Origin: Ancylobacter aquaticus
Lineage (GTDB): Bacteria > Pseudomonadota > Alphaproteobacteria > Rhizobiales > Xanthobacteraceae
Assembly (NCBI RefSeq): GCF_004339465.1
Contig: NZ_SMFY01000002.1
Location: 434,001 to 498,000 of the forward strand
DNA length: 64,000 bases
Direction of reading: 5' to 3'
Part shown: piece by piece, positions 50,612 to 59,048 of the stretch
Layout: the number at the start of each line of letters is the position of its first letter
How positions within the stretch are numbered: position 1 is the stretch's first letter
Made by a program: the position numbers and the translations under genes
Notes under the pieces: generated by a model
Told to the model about the DNA's origin: nothing
The model's database searches: none
The model's input: the letters and a program-made list of their open reading frames with translations, nothing else

Positions 50612-50645
50612 AAAAGCCCCGCCTCCCGGAAACGGGCGGCGGGGC
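50612..50645 (-). terminator. Intrinsic terminator between convergent small genes
   Basis: Read on the minus strand, GCCCCGCC, a 14-base loop, and GGCGGGGC are followed by TTTT. It lies 22 bases past the stop of the DUF1488-like gene (-), in the 61-base gap before the convergent exported-protein gene (+). The stem can also end the + strand message. Confidence 0.72.
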
Positions 50646-50666
50646 ACGCTTAAGCTGGGAAAAGCC

Positions 50667-50954
50667 TCAGGCCACCGGGCCGGCGAGCACGTCTTCCGCG
50701 TCGAGGGTGAGCGGGCCGGCGTCGGCGCCGGCCTTCTCCATCTTGCGCAGGGCTGCCGCCTCAATGACCAGCCGGTGCTGCTCGAACCGAGCCATCCGAT
50801 CGGCGCGGCTGTCCAGCGGGCTGTTCTCCAGCCGTTCAAGCGCGCCCCAGCTGACAAGGCATTCGACGATGTCCGTGTCGCCACGGAAGAAGAAGCGGAT
50901 GGCCCTGCTATCTGCAAGGTCCTCGGGCGGCTTGGCCGAATGATGAAGCGTCAT
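50667..50954 (-). CDS. DUF1488-like small protein
   Basis: A 95-residue protein. AIRFFFRGDTDIVECLVSWG followed by ALERLENSPLDSRADRMARF resembles DUF1488, a family of small cytoplasmic proteins with no known function. The ribosome site is exceptional: AAGGAGGTGATC at 50955-50966, complementary to the whole anti-Shine-Dalgarno end of 16S rRNA, runs directly into the ATG, which suggests strong translation. It ends at an intrinsic terminator. Confidence 0.72.
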   Translation of the reverse strand: MTLHHSAKPPEDLADSRAIRFFFRGDTDIVECLVSWGALERLENSPLDSRADRMARFEQHRLVIEAAALRKMEKAGADAGPLTLDAEDVLAGPVA

Positions 50955-50966
50955 GATCACCTCCTT
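50955..50966 (-). promoter_or_regulatory. Full-length Shine-Dalgarno sequence
   Basis: AAGGAGGTGATC, twelve bases matching the complete 3' end of 16S rRNA, directly before the ATG of the DUF1488-like gene. It fixes the start at 50954. Confidence 0.75.
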
Positions 50967-51106
50967 GATCTCGGGGTTAACCCGCGATGGCTGCGGAAGT
51001 TCGGCCCGGTGTTTGGCCTGACACTGCCAAGACAGATCGCGGCCATCATGAACACTCATTGCCGGTGTATGTCCGACCCGCCTCGACCGAGGTTTGGAGC
51101 GCGGCA

Positions 51107-51352
51107 ATGATGACGGCAATCGACGTGGCACGGCGGATCGCGGAGAGGGTGCAGCCCCGCCTCGGACGTATCGACGCGCACGAAGTCGGCATCTATCCGG
51201 TGCCGGCGAATGGCGACGCCCCGAATTGGACCGCACGGATCGCCCGGCAGGGCGGCGGCGGGCACGCTTACAAGCAGTGGCGGCTGGAGCAGCTGCGCGC
51301 GGCCGTCGATGCGGTTCAGCGCGAAATGCCGCGGATCGACTGGGACAGCTAG
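51107..51352 (+). CDS. Small hypothetical protein
   Basis: An 81-residue protein: IDVARRIAERVQPRLGRIDA, then VGIYPVPANGDAPNWTARIA and a C-terminal helix ending MPRIDWDS. No family recognised and no signal peptide. GGAG at 51096-51099 can serve as ribosome site. It is divergent from the DUF1488-like gene, and its 3' end overlaps the beta-propeller gene's stop by four bases in convergent orientation. Confidence 0.6.
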   Translation: MMTAIDVARRIAERVQPRLGRIDAHEVGIYPVPANGDAPNWTARIARQGGGGHAYKQWRLEQLRAAVDAVQREMPRIDWDS

Positions 51353-52362
51353 TGTCCGGTGCCGGGCAGCGCAACCAGATTACGCGGGCTGGTGCCAACC
51401 TTGACCCGGCCGAGGATCGTGCGCTCGACAAGGTCGATAACCACCACCTCGTCCTCGGCCCAGTCGACCGCCGCCGCGCGGGTGGGCGACACCACCGCGA
51501 TGGCTTCCGGAAACGTGCCGAGCCTCGGCTGCGCGGACGCCAGGGCCAGCGTTTCGGCATCGACGATGGCGAGCTTGCCGCTCTGCTGGTTGCTGACTAG
51601 CACCGTACGCCCGTCCGGCGTGACCGCCACGCCATAGGGCATCAGCCCCACCTTGAGGCGGGCGATTTCGCGCGGCGCGGTGCCGGTCTCGATCACCGAG
51701 AGGTCGCCGCTCTGCACATTGGCGACATAGAGCCGCTCGCCGCCGGGTGATAGCGCCAATGCGAAGGGCGCCCGCCCGGTCGCCACCGTCGCGACGCGCG
51801 CCATGTCGGCCAGGCGCACCACGGTGACATGATTACTCTCGCGGTTGGCGACATAGGCGAGACCCGCCGCCTCGTCCACCACAAGCCCGGCCGGGGCGCG
51901 CCCGACCGCGACGCGGCCGGTTTCCGCGCCGGTGGCGGCGTCGAGCCGGATCAGCGCATTGGCACTCCAGTCGCTGACCAGCACGCTGCGCCCATCCGCG
52001 CGCACCGCGATGCCGAAGGGCTCAAGGCCAACCTTGAAGGTCGCCGAGACGGTGCGGGAGGCGAGGTCGATACGGCTGACCAGGCTGAGGTCGGGATGGG
52101 TGACGTAGACGGTCGTCCCGTCCGGGCTGGCGGCCAACCCGGCAGGGACGGCGGCGAGCGCGATCACCGCCCGCACCCGCCGGGCGTCGATATCGACCAA
52201 CGCCACCTCCGCAGCCTTCTGCGACACCACGGCGACCAGCGGGGAGGGGGCGTCAGCACTGGCCGGCTCCGAGGCGGCGAGGGCGGCGAGGGGACCGACG
52301 GCAAGGGCGATCAGCGCCCGAGCCACCCGCGTCCGACCATGCCGGAGGAGGGCGCCGTTCAC
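51349..52362 (-). CDS. Exported YVTN-type beta-propeller protein of the methanol cluster
   Basis: A 337-residue seven-bladed propeller with a signal peptide (residues 1-37, cleavage after SADA). Repeats such as DGTTVYVTHPDLSLVSRIDL, ANRESNHVTVVRLADM, GGERLYVANVQSGDLSVIE and DGRTVLVSNQQSGKLAIVD are YVTN blades. Such proteins recur beside PQQ-dependent dehydrogenases. It lies 43 bases beyond mxaD on the same strand, probably as the last gene of the cluster. Its role in methanol oxidation is unproven; its place matches the variable mxaE/H end of other clusters. Confidence 0.86.
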   Translation of the reverse strand: MNGALLRHGRTRVARALIALAVGPLAALAASEPASADAPSPLVAVVSQKAAEVALVDIDARRVRAVIALAAVPAGLAASPDGTTVYVTHPDLSLVSRIDLASRTVSATFKVGLEPFGIAVRADGRSVLVSDWSANALIRLDAATGAETGRVAVGRAPAGLVVDEAAGLAYVANRESNHVTVVRLADMARVATVATGRAPFALALSPGGERLYVANVQSGDLSVIETGTAPREIARLKVGLMPYGVAVTPDGRTVLVSNQQSGKLAIVDAETLALASAQPRLGTFPEAIAVVSPTRAAAVDWAEDEVVVIDLVERTILGRVKVGTSPRNLVALPGTGH

Positions 52363-52405
52363 TGCGCAATCCCCCGGCCCGGCACGCGCTCCCCCGCTTT
52401 GCCTC

Positions 52406-52933
52406 TCACTTGCCCGTCACCTTGGCCTGCAGCCCTTTGAGCCCCTGCTGGATGAAAGCGGTCATCGCGGCGATGGCGGCCTCGTCATTGCGGTCCTCCG
52501 GCGGCTCGTTGGTGGTGTCGGCGCGGTAGAAGCGGGCGCCCCAGATCACCTCGCTGCCGGCCCCGTCCGGCTTCACCTCGATGGTCTGGGTGTAGAAGCT
52601 GACCGGAATGGCCTCGGCATTCTCCGTCAGCAGGCGATAGGAGATGCGGTGTGCGGCGGGATCGACCTCGTCCAGCCCTTCCTTGACCTCGCCCTTCTCC
52701 AGCGTCAGCACGCGCTCGGCGCCGGCCGCGTCGCCACCGGTCGCATCCACCTTCTTTACCAGCGGATGCCATTCGCCAATGCCGCCGAAGCGGGAAAGCA
52801 CGGCCCAAACCGCCTCCGGCGGGGCGGCGATCACCAGCGTCTCGTCGGCGCGCTGGGGCGTCGGCCCGTGCGCGAAGGCGAGGGCAGGGCCAAGCAGAAG
52901 CAGGCCGAACGCGAGCGCAAGTCGTTGAAGCAT
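52406..52933 (-). CDS. mxaD: MxaD, SRPBCC-family periplasmic protein
   Basis: A 175-residue exported protein of the START/SRPBCC fold. Signal peptide at residues 1-21 (LALAFGLLLLGPALAFAHG), then ADETLVIAAPPEAVWAVLSR and GGIGEWHPLVKKVDATGG, the typical polyketide-cyclase-like opening. In Methylobacterium MxaD aids electron transfer between methanol dehydrogenase and cytochrome cL. It follows mxaL by 12 bases. Confidence 0.9.
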   Translation of the reverse strand: MLQRLALAFGLLLLGPALAFAHGPTPQRADETLVIAAPPEAVWAVLSRFGGIGEWHPLVKKVDATGGDAAGAERVLTLEKGEVKEGLDEVDPAAHRISYRLLTENAEAIPVSFYTQTIEVKPDGAGSEVIWGARFYRADTTNEPPEDRNDEAAIAAMTAFIQQGLKGLQAKVTGK

Positions 52934-52945
52934 CGTCTTTTTCCT

Positions 52946-53965
52946 TTATCGGGTGGGAAGTCGCTCGGGCCGCCTTGAGGTGGTGGCGCCGAGCCCGAAC
53001 AGCAGCGCCAGGCAGAACAGCGCCAACGCGGCCGGTATAGCGGCGGTATCGACACGCATCTCCACCGGCCGGGGGCGCGTGTCGGCCTCGACGGCGGCGA
53101 GCAGGCCGCGCCCATCGCCAAGCGCCACGAAGCCCAGCCCGGTCTGGGCCGCCAGGGCCCGCAGATGCTCCTCGCGCAGGGAGCTCAGATGCTCGGTGCC
53201 GGTCGCCTCCTCGCCGCCCCAGGGGGCGTTGCGCGGGTTCCATCCGGCGCGCGAGGCGGCATCCTCGGGGGGCGGCCCCATGCGGTTTTCCTGTGGCACG
53301 TCTTCCTCGGCGTAAAAGCCGGTTTCTCTCCCGTCCTGATCGAATTTCGGGATCGGGGAGGGGTCGGCGCCGCCGATGCCGATGAGAAGCCCCGCCACCT
53401 CGCCTGGCTTGCCCTCGAAGTCCGGCAGGGCTCCGCCCGGCAAGGGAGGGGCTTCATGCCCGTCGGTCATGAAGATGAGATCGGCCTTCAGGCCAGCGGC
53501 CATGGCGAGGCCCGAATGCACGCCGCGCGCGACATAGCTGTCGCCCTCCCAGGCCATGCGCCAGTCAAGATCGTCGATCGAGCCGGCGATCGCGGCGAAG
53601 TTGGCGCACACTTCGGCCGGCTCAAAGAGCAGGAAACTGCGCCGCTCGGTGAAGATCGCAAGGCCCAACCGCGAGCCGCAGGGGAGGCCGGCCAGAATGT
53701 CACGGGCGCCGCGCTTGGCCGCGACGAGGCGGGTGGCCGGCGCGTTCTGGATCAGAGCGTCGCGCACATTCATGCTGCCGGTGACATCGACGACCAGCAG
53801 TGCATCGCGCACATTGCCGGTCTGGACGATGCGCGGGGCGAACAGGGCGGCGACGATGCCGAGGAGCGCCGCCAGCAGCAGCCAGAACCGCCAGTCGCGC
53901 CGCTGGTTGCCGTACCGGCTACTGCCCTCCCCGGCCGCTAGCTTCCCGGTTATCGCCTTGCTCAT
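52946..53965 (-). CDS. mxaL: MxaL, von Willebrand factor A protein
   Basis: A 339-residue membrane-anchored VWA protein. A transmembrane helix (WRFWLLLAALLGIVAALFAP) near the N terminus is followed by LLVVDVTGSMNVRDALI, a DxTGS variant of the MIDAS metal site, FLLFEPAEVCANFAAIAG, and FMTDGHEAPP. A second hydrophobic helix is at the C terminus. Mxa A, K and L are required to insert calcium into methanol dehydrogenase. The start overlaps mxaK by four bases. Confidence 0.9.
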   Translation of the reverse strand: MSKAITGKLAAGEGSSRYGNQRRDWRFWLLLAALLGIVAALFAPRIVQTGNVRDALLVVDVTGSMNVRDALIQNAPATRLVAAKRGARDILAGLPCGSRLGLAIFTERRSFLLFEPAEVCANFAAIAGSIDDLDWRMAWEGDSYVARGVHSGLAMAAGLKADLIFMTDGHEAPPLPGGALPDFEGKPGEVAGLLIGIGGADPSPIPKFDQDGRETGFYAEEDVPQENRMGPPPEDAASRAGWNPRNAPWGGEEATGTEHLSSLREEHLRALAAQTGLGFVALGDGRGLLAAVEADTRPRPVEMRVDTAAIPAALALFCLALLFGLGATTSRRPERLPTR

Positions 53966-54522
53966 GGAAGCCCCCTCGGCAGGCCGGGCAGGTCGGTCCA
54001 CAGCTTCTTGACCGCGTCGGGGGGGAGTTCCTCGCCCTCAAGGTCGATCTGCGGGAAATCACGCACCAGCCGCATGGCGATGTCGAGATTGTACTTACCG
54101 TCCCAGAAGCCGGGATCGAGCACCAGCGCGCGCCGGTAATTGTCCTTGGCCAGCCGCACCAGCGGGATGGCGGGGTCGATGCGGTTCGATTCCAGATGAC
54201 TGAAGGCGACACGAAGCCGGGCATTGGCCATGTCGTACAGGGCGGCGACGGCAAGGCGGCGATCCTCGCCCGCAGCGAGCCGGTTGAGCAGGGGCTGCGC
54301 CTCGTCCAGCCGGTCGCGGCTGGTGAGGAAATGCATCCGTGCGAACAGCAGCGCCGGCGGGTCCTCGGCGCTGATCGCGAGATCGTGGCCGGAGGCGAGC
54401 GAGGCGATCAGACCGTTGTCGCGTTCCACCACGAACAGCCGGGCGGCTAGCCAGCCGGCGGCAGCCAGGCTGGCCAGAAGCAGCGCAAACGTGGCGACCA
54501 GCGCTAGGCGCCTTGTCCTCAT
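53962..54522 (-). CDS. mxaK: MxaK
   Basis: A 186-residue protein with one N-terminal transmembrane helix (LALVATFALLLASLAAAGWL) and a periplasmic TPR-like helical part (LFARMHFLTSRDRLDEAQPL; ANARLRVAFSHLESNRIDPA; YRRALVLDPGFWDGKYNLDI). This matches MxaK of methanol clusters, one of the calcium-insertion factors. It overlaps both neighbours by four bases. Confidence 0.88.
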   Translation of the reverse strand: MRTRRLALVATFALLLASLAAAGWLAARLFVVERDNGLIASLASGHDLAISAEDPPALLFARMHFLTSRDRLDEAQPLLNRLAAGEDRRLAVAALYDMANARLRVAFSHLESNRIDPAIPLVRLAKDNYRRALVLDPGFWDGKYNLDIAMRLVRDFPQIDLEGEELPPDAVKKLWTDLPGLPRGLP

Positions 54523-55598
54523 GCAGCCCTCCTGAGGTCGGTGGCGGGCGCGCCCTCCGCCTTTGTGCCTCCCCGCCCGGCGGGACGCAGCTGCCGCTCC
54601 GCCAGCTTGGCGGCCATCAGCAGCGCGACGGCGATGGCGGCAACGAGAAAGGCGGGGCGGACCAGATCGCGGCGCGGGATGCGCTCGACATAGCGGATCG
54701 GCCGCGTCTCCTGCCGGTCGATCTCGGTGATCGCCTGAGCCACCGCCTGCGGGCTCGTGGCCTCGAAGGCGCGGTAGGGCACGCCGAGGCTTTGCAGGAA
54801 CAGATGCAGATGGCGCTCGGGATTGGCCTGCGCCGTGTCATTGCCGGAGGTCGGCACGTCGTAGATGCCGGGCGCGCCGCGCGAGCGCAGGAAAAGCCAG
54901 TAGAGATGCACCGGGGTGCGCGCCGCCGCATCGCGCAGCATATCCTGCACCCGGCGGTCGATCAGCGCCGCGCCATCGGATACCAGCAGCACCGCCCGCG
55001 AGGCTTCGTCCGTGTCCTCGGCGAAATAGGAGAAGGCCAGCGCCAGCCCCCGCCCGACATCGGTGAAGGCGAGGCCCGGCCGGTCGATGGCGTCGATCGC
55101 CGCGTCCACCACCTCGTGATGGTCGGTCAGCGGCAGCACCGGCATGGGCGAGGTCGAGAAGGCGGCGACGGCGATGCGGTCATGCGGGCGGCGGGCAACG
55201 AACTGCGCCAGCAGGCGCTTGGCGGCAGCCGATTTCGATTCCTGGTCGCCGGTCGGCGCGGCGTCGGCGAAGCTGTTGTCCATGCTGGAGGAACGGTCGA
55301 GCAGCAGCACCAGATGGGCGCCCGTGCCCTCGCGCTCGACGCTTTGTTCGCGCCGATGCAGCCCGGCAAGCCCCAGCACCAGCGCCACGATCGCCACCAC
55401 GCCGGCCACCCGCAGCCCGCCGCCGACGAGCCGGGACAACGGATCGTCCGGCACCAGCCCGGCGGACGCAATGCCGCGCCGACGGAACGCCGTAGCCATC
55501 AGCGGCAGCAGCGCGAGGAGCAGCAGCGCCAGCACGGCGGGGTGATCGACGCCCCAGCCGCGCGTCAGCCCCTCCCAGACGGCGCCGACGGCATTCAT
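54519..55598 (-). CDS. mxaC: MxaC, von Willebrand factor A protein
   Basis: A 359-residue membrane VWA protein. Two hydrophobic helices (residues 17-35 and about 59-76) precede LVLLLDRSSSMDNSFADAAP, an intact DxSxS MIDAS motif; GRGLALAFSYFAED and LLVSDGAALIDRRVQ supply further metal ligands. A third helix (AFLVAAIAVALLMAAKLAER) lies near the C terminus. It shares the mxa accessory role in making active dehydrogenase. Confidence 0.9.
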   Translation of the reverse strand: MNAVGAVWEGLTRGWGVDHPAVLALLLLALLPLMATAFRRRGIASAGLVPDDPLSRLVGGGLRVAGVVAIVALVLGLAGLHRREQSVEREGTGAHLVLLLDRSSSMDNSFADAAPTGDQESKSAAAKRLLAQFVARRPHDRIAVAAFSTSPMPVLPLTDHHEVVDAAIDAIDRPGLAFTDVGRGLALAFSYFAEDTDEASRAVLLVSDGAALIDRRVQDMLRDAAARTPVHLYWLFLRSRGAPGIYDVPTSGNDTAQANPERHLHLFLQSLGVPYRAFEATSPQAVAQAITEIDRQETRPIRYVERIPRRDLVRPAFLVAAIAVALLMAAKLAERQLRPAGRGGTKAEGAPATDLRRAA

Positions 55599-56533
55599 GA
55601 CGTACCCCGCTCGACGGCGCGCAGGCGACGCGAGAGCGCCACCAGTTCATCGGGCGGCAGTTCGCGCTGCGCCCCGGAGGGATCGGCACCGAAAAATGCC
55701 CGGCGGGAGGCCTCGAAGAGCCGCCGCACCTCCGCTTCGGCCGCCCGGAAGGCGGCGTGGCGCTCGAAGAAGCCCGGCAGATCTTCGGCGAAGACCCCCT
55801 TGCCATCGGTGGCGTCGAACGCCCGGTGCAGGGCCTGCAACGCGTTGCCATAGCGCGAGGCGGCAAGGGTGGGATCGCCGGCCGGGGAGGCGAGCGTCGA
55901 CGGGATCGCCCGCGCCGCCCGGGCGAAGGGGCGCGAGCGCCGCCGGCCGAAGGGCCCCCAGCCCATCTGCCAGGCGAGCAGCAGCCCGGCCAGCAGCGCC
56001 ACGCCGAGCGCGAGAGCCAGCCCTCGCACGAGTCCGACCGTCGGTAGCGGGCGCGCCGGGATGTCGGGCCGCAGCTGCATTGCCGGCCCCGGGCCGGTAG
56101 CGACGATCTCGCGCAGCGGCGACATCAGAAACGACCAGGCCGGCACCGCCACCGGCACCCGCCGCTCGCCCTCAATGGCGAAGAGCGCCACGGCGGGAAT
56201 GGTCATCCGGCGCGGTTCCAGCGGCGCATAGAAGGTCTGGTAGACCAAATCGAGCGTGTAGCGGTGTGCGCCCTCGCTCACGCCATGGTCGTCGAGCCGC
56301 ACCTCCCGCAGGTCGAGCCAGTAATTGAGCGCCCGCGGCGGCGGCAGCGAGGCGGGGTCGAGCACGAAGGGCGCGTCGAGCGTGATTTCCGCGGTCAGGG
56401 TGAGCGTGTCGCCTATCACATGGCCGAAGGCACGCGGCGCGTAGAGCTCCACCTCGCGCAGCTGCGCCAGGGCAGGGGAGGCCGTCAGCGCCAGCAGGCC
56501 CAGCGTGGCAAGGATGCTCGCAAGCCGCCCCAT
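55595..56533 (-). CDS. mxaA: MxaA
   Basis: A 312-residue protein with a signal peptide (residues 1-23, cleavage after ALA), a beta-rich periplasmic domain (EVELYAPRAFGHVIGDTLTL; MTIPAVALFAIEGERRVPVA), a transmembrane helix (GLALALGVALLAGLLLAWQM) and a cytoplasmic helical tail (YGNALQALHRAFDATDGKGV). It matches MxaA, needed for calcium insertion. It begins directly after the mxaS stop and overlaps mxaC by four bases. Confidence 0.88.
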   Translation of the reverse strand: MGRLASILATLGLLALTASPALAQLREVELYAPRAFGHVIGDTLTLTAEITLDAPFVLDPASLPPPRALNYWLDLREVRLDDHGVSEGAHRYTLDLVYQTFYAPLEPRRMTIPAVALFAIEGERRVPVAVPAWSFLMSPLREIVATGPGPAMQLRPDIPARPLPTVGLVRGLALALGVALLAGLLLAWQMGWGPFGRRRSRPFARAARAIPSTLASPAGDPTLAASRYGNALQALHRAFDATDGKGVFAEDLPGFFERHAAFRAAEAEVRRLFEASRRAFFGADPSGAQRELPPDELVALSRRLRAVERGTS

Positions 56534-57460
56534 TCAGCCCTCCATCAGCCGTTGGGCCAGCGCGTCCGTATCGAGCGCGTCCTTGAGATCGACGGGGCGC
56601 AGCCCACGGCGGGCGAACAGCGCCGCCAGCGCCGCCTCCCTCTCCCGCGCCGCGCGCAGCCAGCGCGCCCGCAGGCTGGGGCGCATGAACACCAGCCGGG
56701 CCGCGCCGGTCTCCAGATCGCCGAGTTCGATCAGCCCCCAGTGCGGCAGGCCCTCTTCCACCGCGCCGTCACGCACCACCACCGGGATGACATCGTGCCG
56801 CCAGAGCGCGTCGAGCAGGCGCTCGATCTCGCCGGTGGGCATCAGGAAATCGGAAACCAGGAACACCAGCGACCGGCGACCCGGCAGTCGCCCCGCAGCC
56901 TCGAACAGCCCGGCGGTGCCGGTACCGCGTGGCTGGGCGGCGCCGAGGCACTGGCGCACCTCCTCCTCCAGCCCGCGCCGGCGCGACAGCGGCAGGCTGG
57001 CTGCCTCGTTAACCCCGGCATCGCAGCCGAGAAGGACGAAATTGTCGCCCGAGCGCACGGCCGAGAGAGCCAGCAGCGCGGCGAGTTCCGCCACCCGTCC
57101 CGCCACGGCCTCGCCGAAGCGCATCGAGCCCGACAGATCGACCAGCGCCGCCACCGGCACCGAGCGGCGCGGGGCGAACTGGCGCACATGCAGTTCGCCA
57201 TGGGGATCGCGCAGCGAGACGCGCAGATCGATGCGGCGCGGATCGGGCTGGCGCAGCAGGGACACATGGCGGCGGAACTCGCCCTCCGAGCCCTCGCCGC
57301 GCCCGGGATGCGCGCCGGGAAAGATGCCCTCCGGCCGCCAGCGAAGGCGATAGGGGAGAGGGCGCAGGACATCGGGGCGCAAATCGGGGTTAAAGTCGTC
57401 GGGGCGTCTCTCGACCGGCCGCGCTTCTGAAGATGTACCAGCGCCGGCATGCCGCTTCAT
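56534..57460 (-). CDS. mxaS: MxaS, DUF58-family protein
   Basis: A 308-residue protein of the DUF58/VWA-like family. RYRLRWRPEGIFPGAHPG-like lead, LLRQPDPRRIDLRVSLRDPH, and PVAALVDLSGSMRFGEAVAG with a DxSGS metal site are diagnostic; SLVFLVSDFLMPTGEIERLL follows. DUF58 proteins pair with MoxR ATPases; mxaR lies immediately upstream, overlapping by four bases, and they probably act together as a chaperone. Confidence 0.9.
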   Translation of the reverse strand: MKRHAGAGTSSEARPVERRPDDFNPDLRPDVLRPLPYRLRWRPEGIFPGAHPGRGEGSEGEFRRHVSLLRQPDPRRIDLRVSLRDPHGELHVRQFAPRRSVPVAALVDLSGSMRFGEAVAGRVAELAALLALSAVRSGDNFVLLGCDAGVNEAASLPLSRRRGLEEEVRQCLGAAQPRGTGTAGLFEAAGRLPGRRSLVFLVSDFLMPTGEIERLLDALWRHDVIPVVVRDGAVEEGLPHWGLIELGDLETGAARLVFMRPSLRARWLRAAREREAALAALFARRGLRPVDLKDALDTDALAQRLMEG

Positions 57461-58488
57461 GGCGCCGGCACCCTCTCGAACACCCCCGCGATGAGGGCGG
57501 CGACAATGGGCTCGCGCCGCATCTCGTAGACGGGATCGATGAAGATACGGTGCGCCATCACTTCGGGGAACACGGCGCGCAGATCCTCCGGCACCACCAT
57601 GTCGCGCCCTTCCATCCAGGCCCGAACGCGCGCGGCGCGGACGAGATAGCTCATGCCGCGCGGGCTGGCGCCCCCCTGCACCAGCCGGCCGATATCGACG
57701 CCGTCAATGCCGATGCCGAGTGCCTGCGGACGGCGCACGCCGTCCCATAGCGCCAGCGTGTAGGCCTCCAGCGCCGGGCTGGCCTGGACGCCGATCTGGA
57801 TGGCGCGCGCCACGGTACCCAGCGCCTGCGGGTCCAGCACGCCGCTTTCGACATCCATCAGCAGCGTGTCGACGTCGTGGAAGCGCGGCTCGAACACCAG
57901 GCTGCGGCGGGCCTCGTCCGCCTGCGGCATGACCACCTGCACCTCCATCAGGAAGCGGTCGCGGGCGGCGGCCGGCAGTTCAAACGTCTCCTCGCGCTCC
58001 ACCCGGTTGCGGTCGGCGAAGACCTGCACATGCGGGAAGCGGTATTCGCGGTTGAAGGCCGAGACCGAGCGCTCCGCCATCAGCCGCAGCAGCAGCGCGT
58101 GCACCTGCGGGCGGGCGCGGTTGATCTCGTTGAAGAAGAAGATGGAGAGATCCTCGCCCTGCCGCAGAAGCGGGCCGGGATCGATACGCGGCTTGCCGTC
58201 CTCGCCGAGATGGGCGTGGTAGACGAGATCGCCCGGCATCAGGTCGATCGTGCCCTCAATACGCTCGAAGGCGCCGCCAATGGCCCGCGCCATGGCCCGC
58301 AGAAGCGTGGTCTTGCCCACGCCGACATCGCCTTCAAGAAGCACGTGGCCACGGGCGAAGGTGGCAATCGTCAACAGGCGGATGACCCGCTCCTGCCCCA
58401 GCACGACCTTGCCGATCTCGCGTTCGAAACGCAGCGCGTGGGCGTGCCAGTCCGACAGAATATTGTCGGGATCGCGGACGAGATGCAT
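57457..58488 (-). CDS. mxaR: MxaR, MoxR-family AAA+ ATPase
   Basis: A 343-residue AAA+ ATPase, the founding type of the MoxR family. Walker A GDVGVGKTTLLRAMARAIG (near residue 56), Walker B IFFFNEINRARPQVHALLL, and sensor region LPAAARDRFLMEVQVVMPQA are intact. MoxR ATPases act as metal-insertion or folding chaperones with VWA proteins; here they serve methanol dehydrogenase. ATG at 58488 is used; the open frame extends upstream over a hairpin-rich gap and is not conserved. Confidence 0.92.
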   Translation of the reverse strand: MHLVRDPDNILSDWHAHALRFEREIGKVVLGQERVIRLLTIATFARGHVLLEGDVGVGKTTLLRAMARAIGGAFERIEGTIDLMPGDLVYHAHLGEDGKPRIDPGPLLRQGEDLSIFFFNEINRARPQVHALLLRLMAERSVSAFNREYRFPHVQVFADRNRVEREETFELPAAARDRFLMEVQVVMPQADEARRSLVFEPRFHDVDTLLMDVESGVLDPQALGTVARAIQIGVQASPALEAYTLALWDGVRRPQALGIGIDGVDIGRLVQGGASPRGMSYLVRAARVRAWMEGRDMVVPEDLRAVFPEVMAHRIFIDPVYEMRREPIVAALIAGVFERVPAP

Positions 58489-58600
58489 CGGGAAGCCTCT
58501 CAGGCGGCCGGGCGCAAGGGCCGCATGTGCCGGAAAAGGGCGCGGCCCACGCCGAACGGGGGAAGCCCATTCGACGTCGGCCGCGCCAGTTGCCCACAAA

Positions 58601-58653
58601 CCGGGCGGCTTGCCCGGAGGATCGCGGGGCGGACAGGAGAATTGCGTCCGCCC
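58601..58653 (-). terminator. Tandem hairpins between mxaI and mxaR
   Basis: In the 203-base gap after mxaI the minus strand has GGGCGGAC/GTCCGCCC (58653-58627, 11-base loop) and then CCGGGC/GCCCGG (58617-58601, 5-base loop) followed by TTTG. Together they may cause partial termination, so that the abundant structural proteins (FJGI) exceed the accessory proteins (RSACKLD). Confidence 0.5.
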
Positions 58654-58691
58654 GCAAGTGGGTTCTCGAAAAACAAGCCGTGCCGGAACCG

Positions 58692-59003
58692 TCAATTCGG
58701 GATCTTGGTCACGTCGTAGACGAACTTGCCGGTCTTCTGGAAATTGGCGACCCGCTGCGCGTTGCGCTCTTCCATCGCGCTGATCGACTGCGACTGCTTG
58801 TTCAGTTCCTTGGGATCATGCTTGGGGTCGTACTTGGAGCCGGCCACCTTGTCGGGAAAACCGGGCTTGGCTTCCCAGCAATTGCCGGGCGCCCGGCAGT
58901 TGGTGCCGTCATAGGCGCTCGCCCCGCCCATCATGGCGAGGCTCAGCGCACCGGCGCCGGCGAGGGTCAAGGCGAAGGCAACGCTACGGTCGATGATGCT
59001 CAT
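58692..59003 (-). CDS. mxaI: MxaI, methanol dehydrogenase small subunit
   Basis: A 103-residue periplasmic beta subunit. Signal peptide residues 1-30 (LAMMGGASA cleavage), then YDGTNCRAPGNCWEAKPGFP with the disulfide cysteines, DKVAGSKYDPKHDPKELNKQ, and a charged helix to KFVYDVTKIPN. It wraps around MxaF in the alpha2beta2 enzyme. It is found only with calcium-type MxaF, confirming the type of cluster. Confidence 0.95.
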   Translation of the reverse strand: MSIIDRSVAFALTLAGAGALSLAMMGGASAYDGTNCRAPGNCWEAKPGFPDKVAGSKYDPKHDPKELNKQSQSISAMEERNAQRVANFQKTGKFVYDVTKIPN

Positions 59004-59048
59004 GTTCAGTCTCCTGGTCGTGTTCCACCCGTCTTCGACCGGCGCGGT

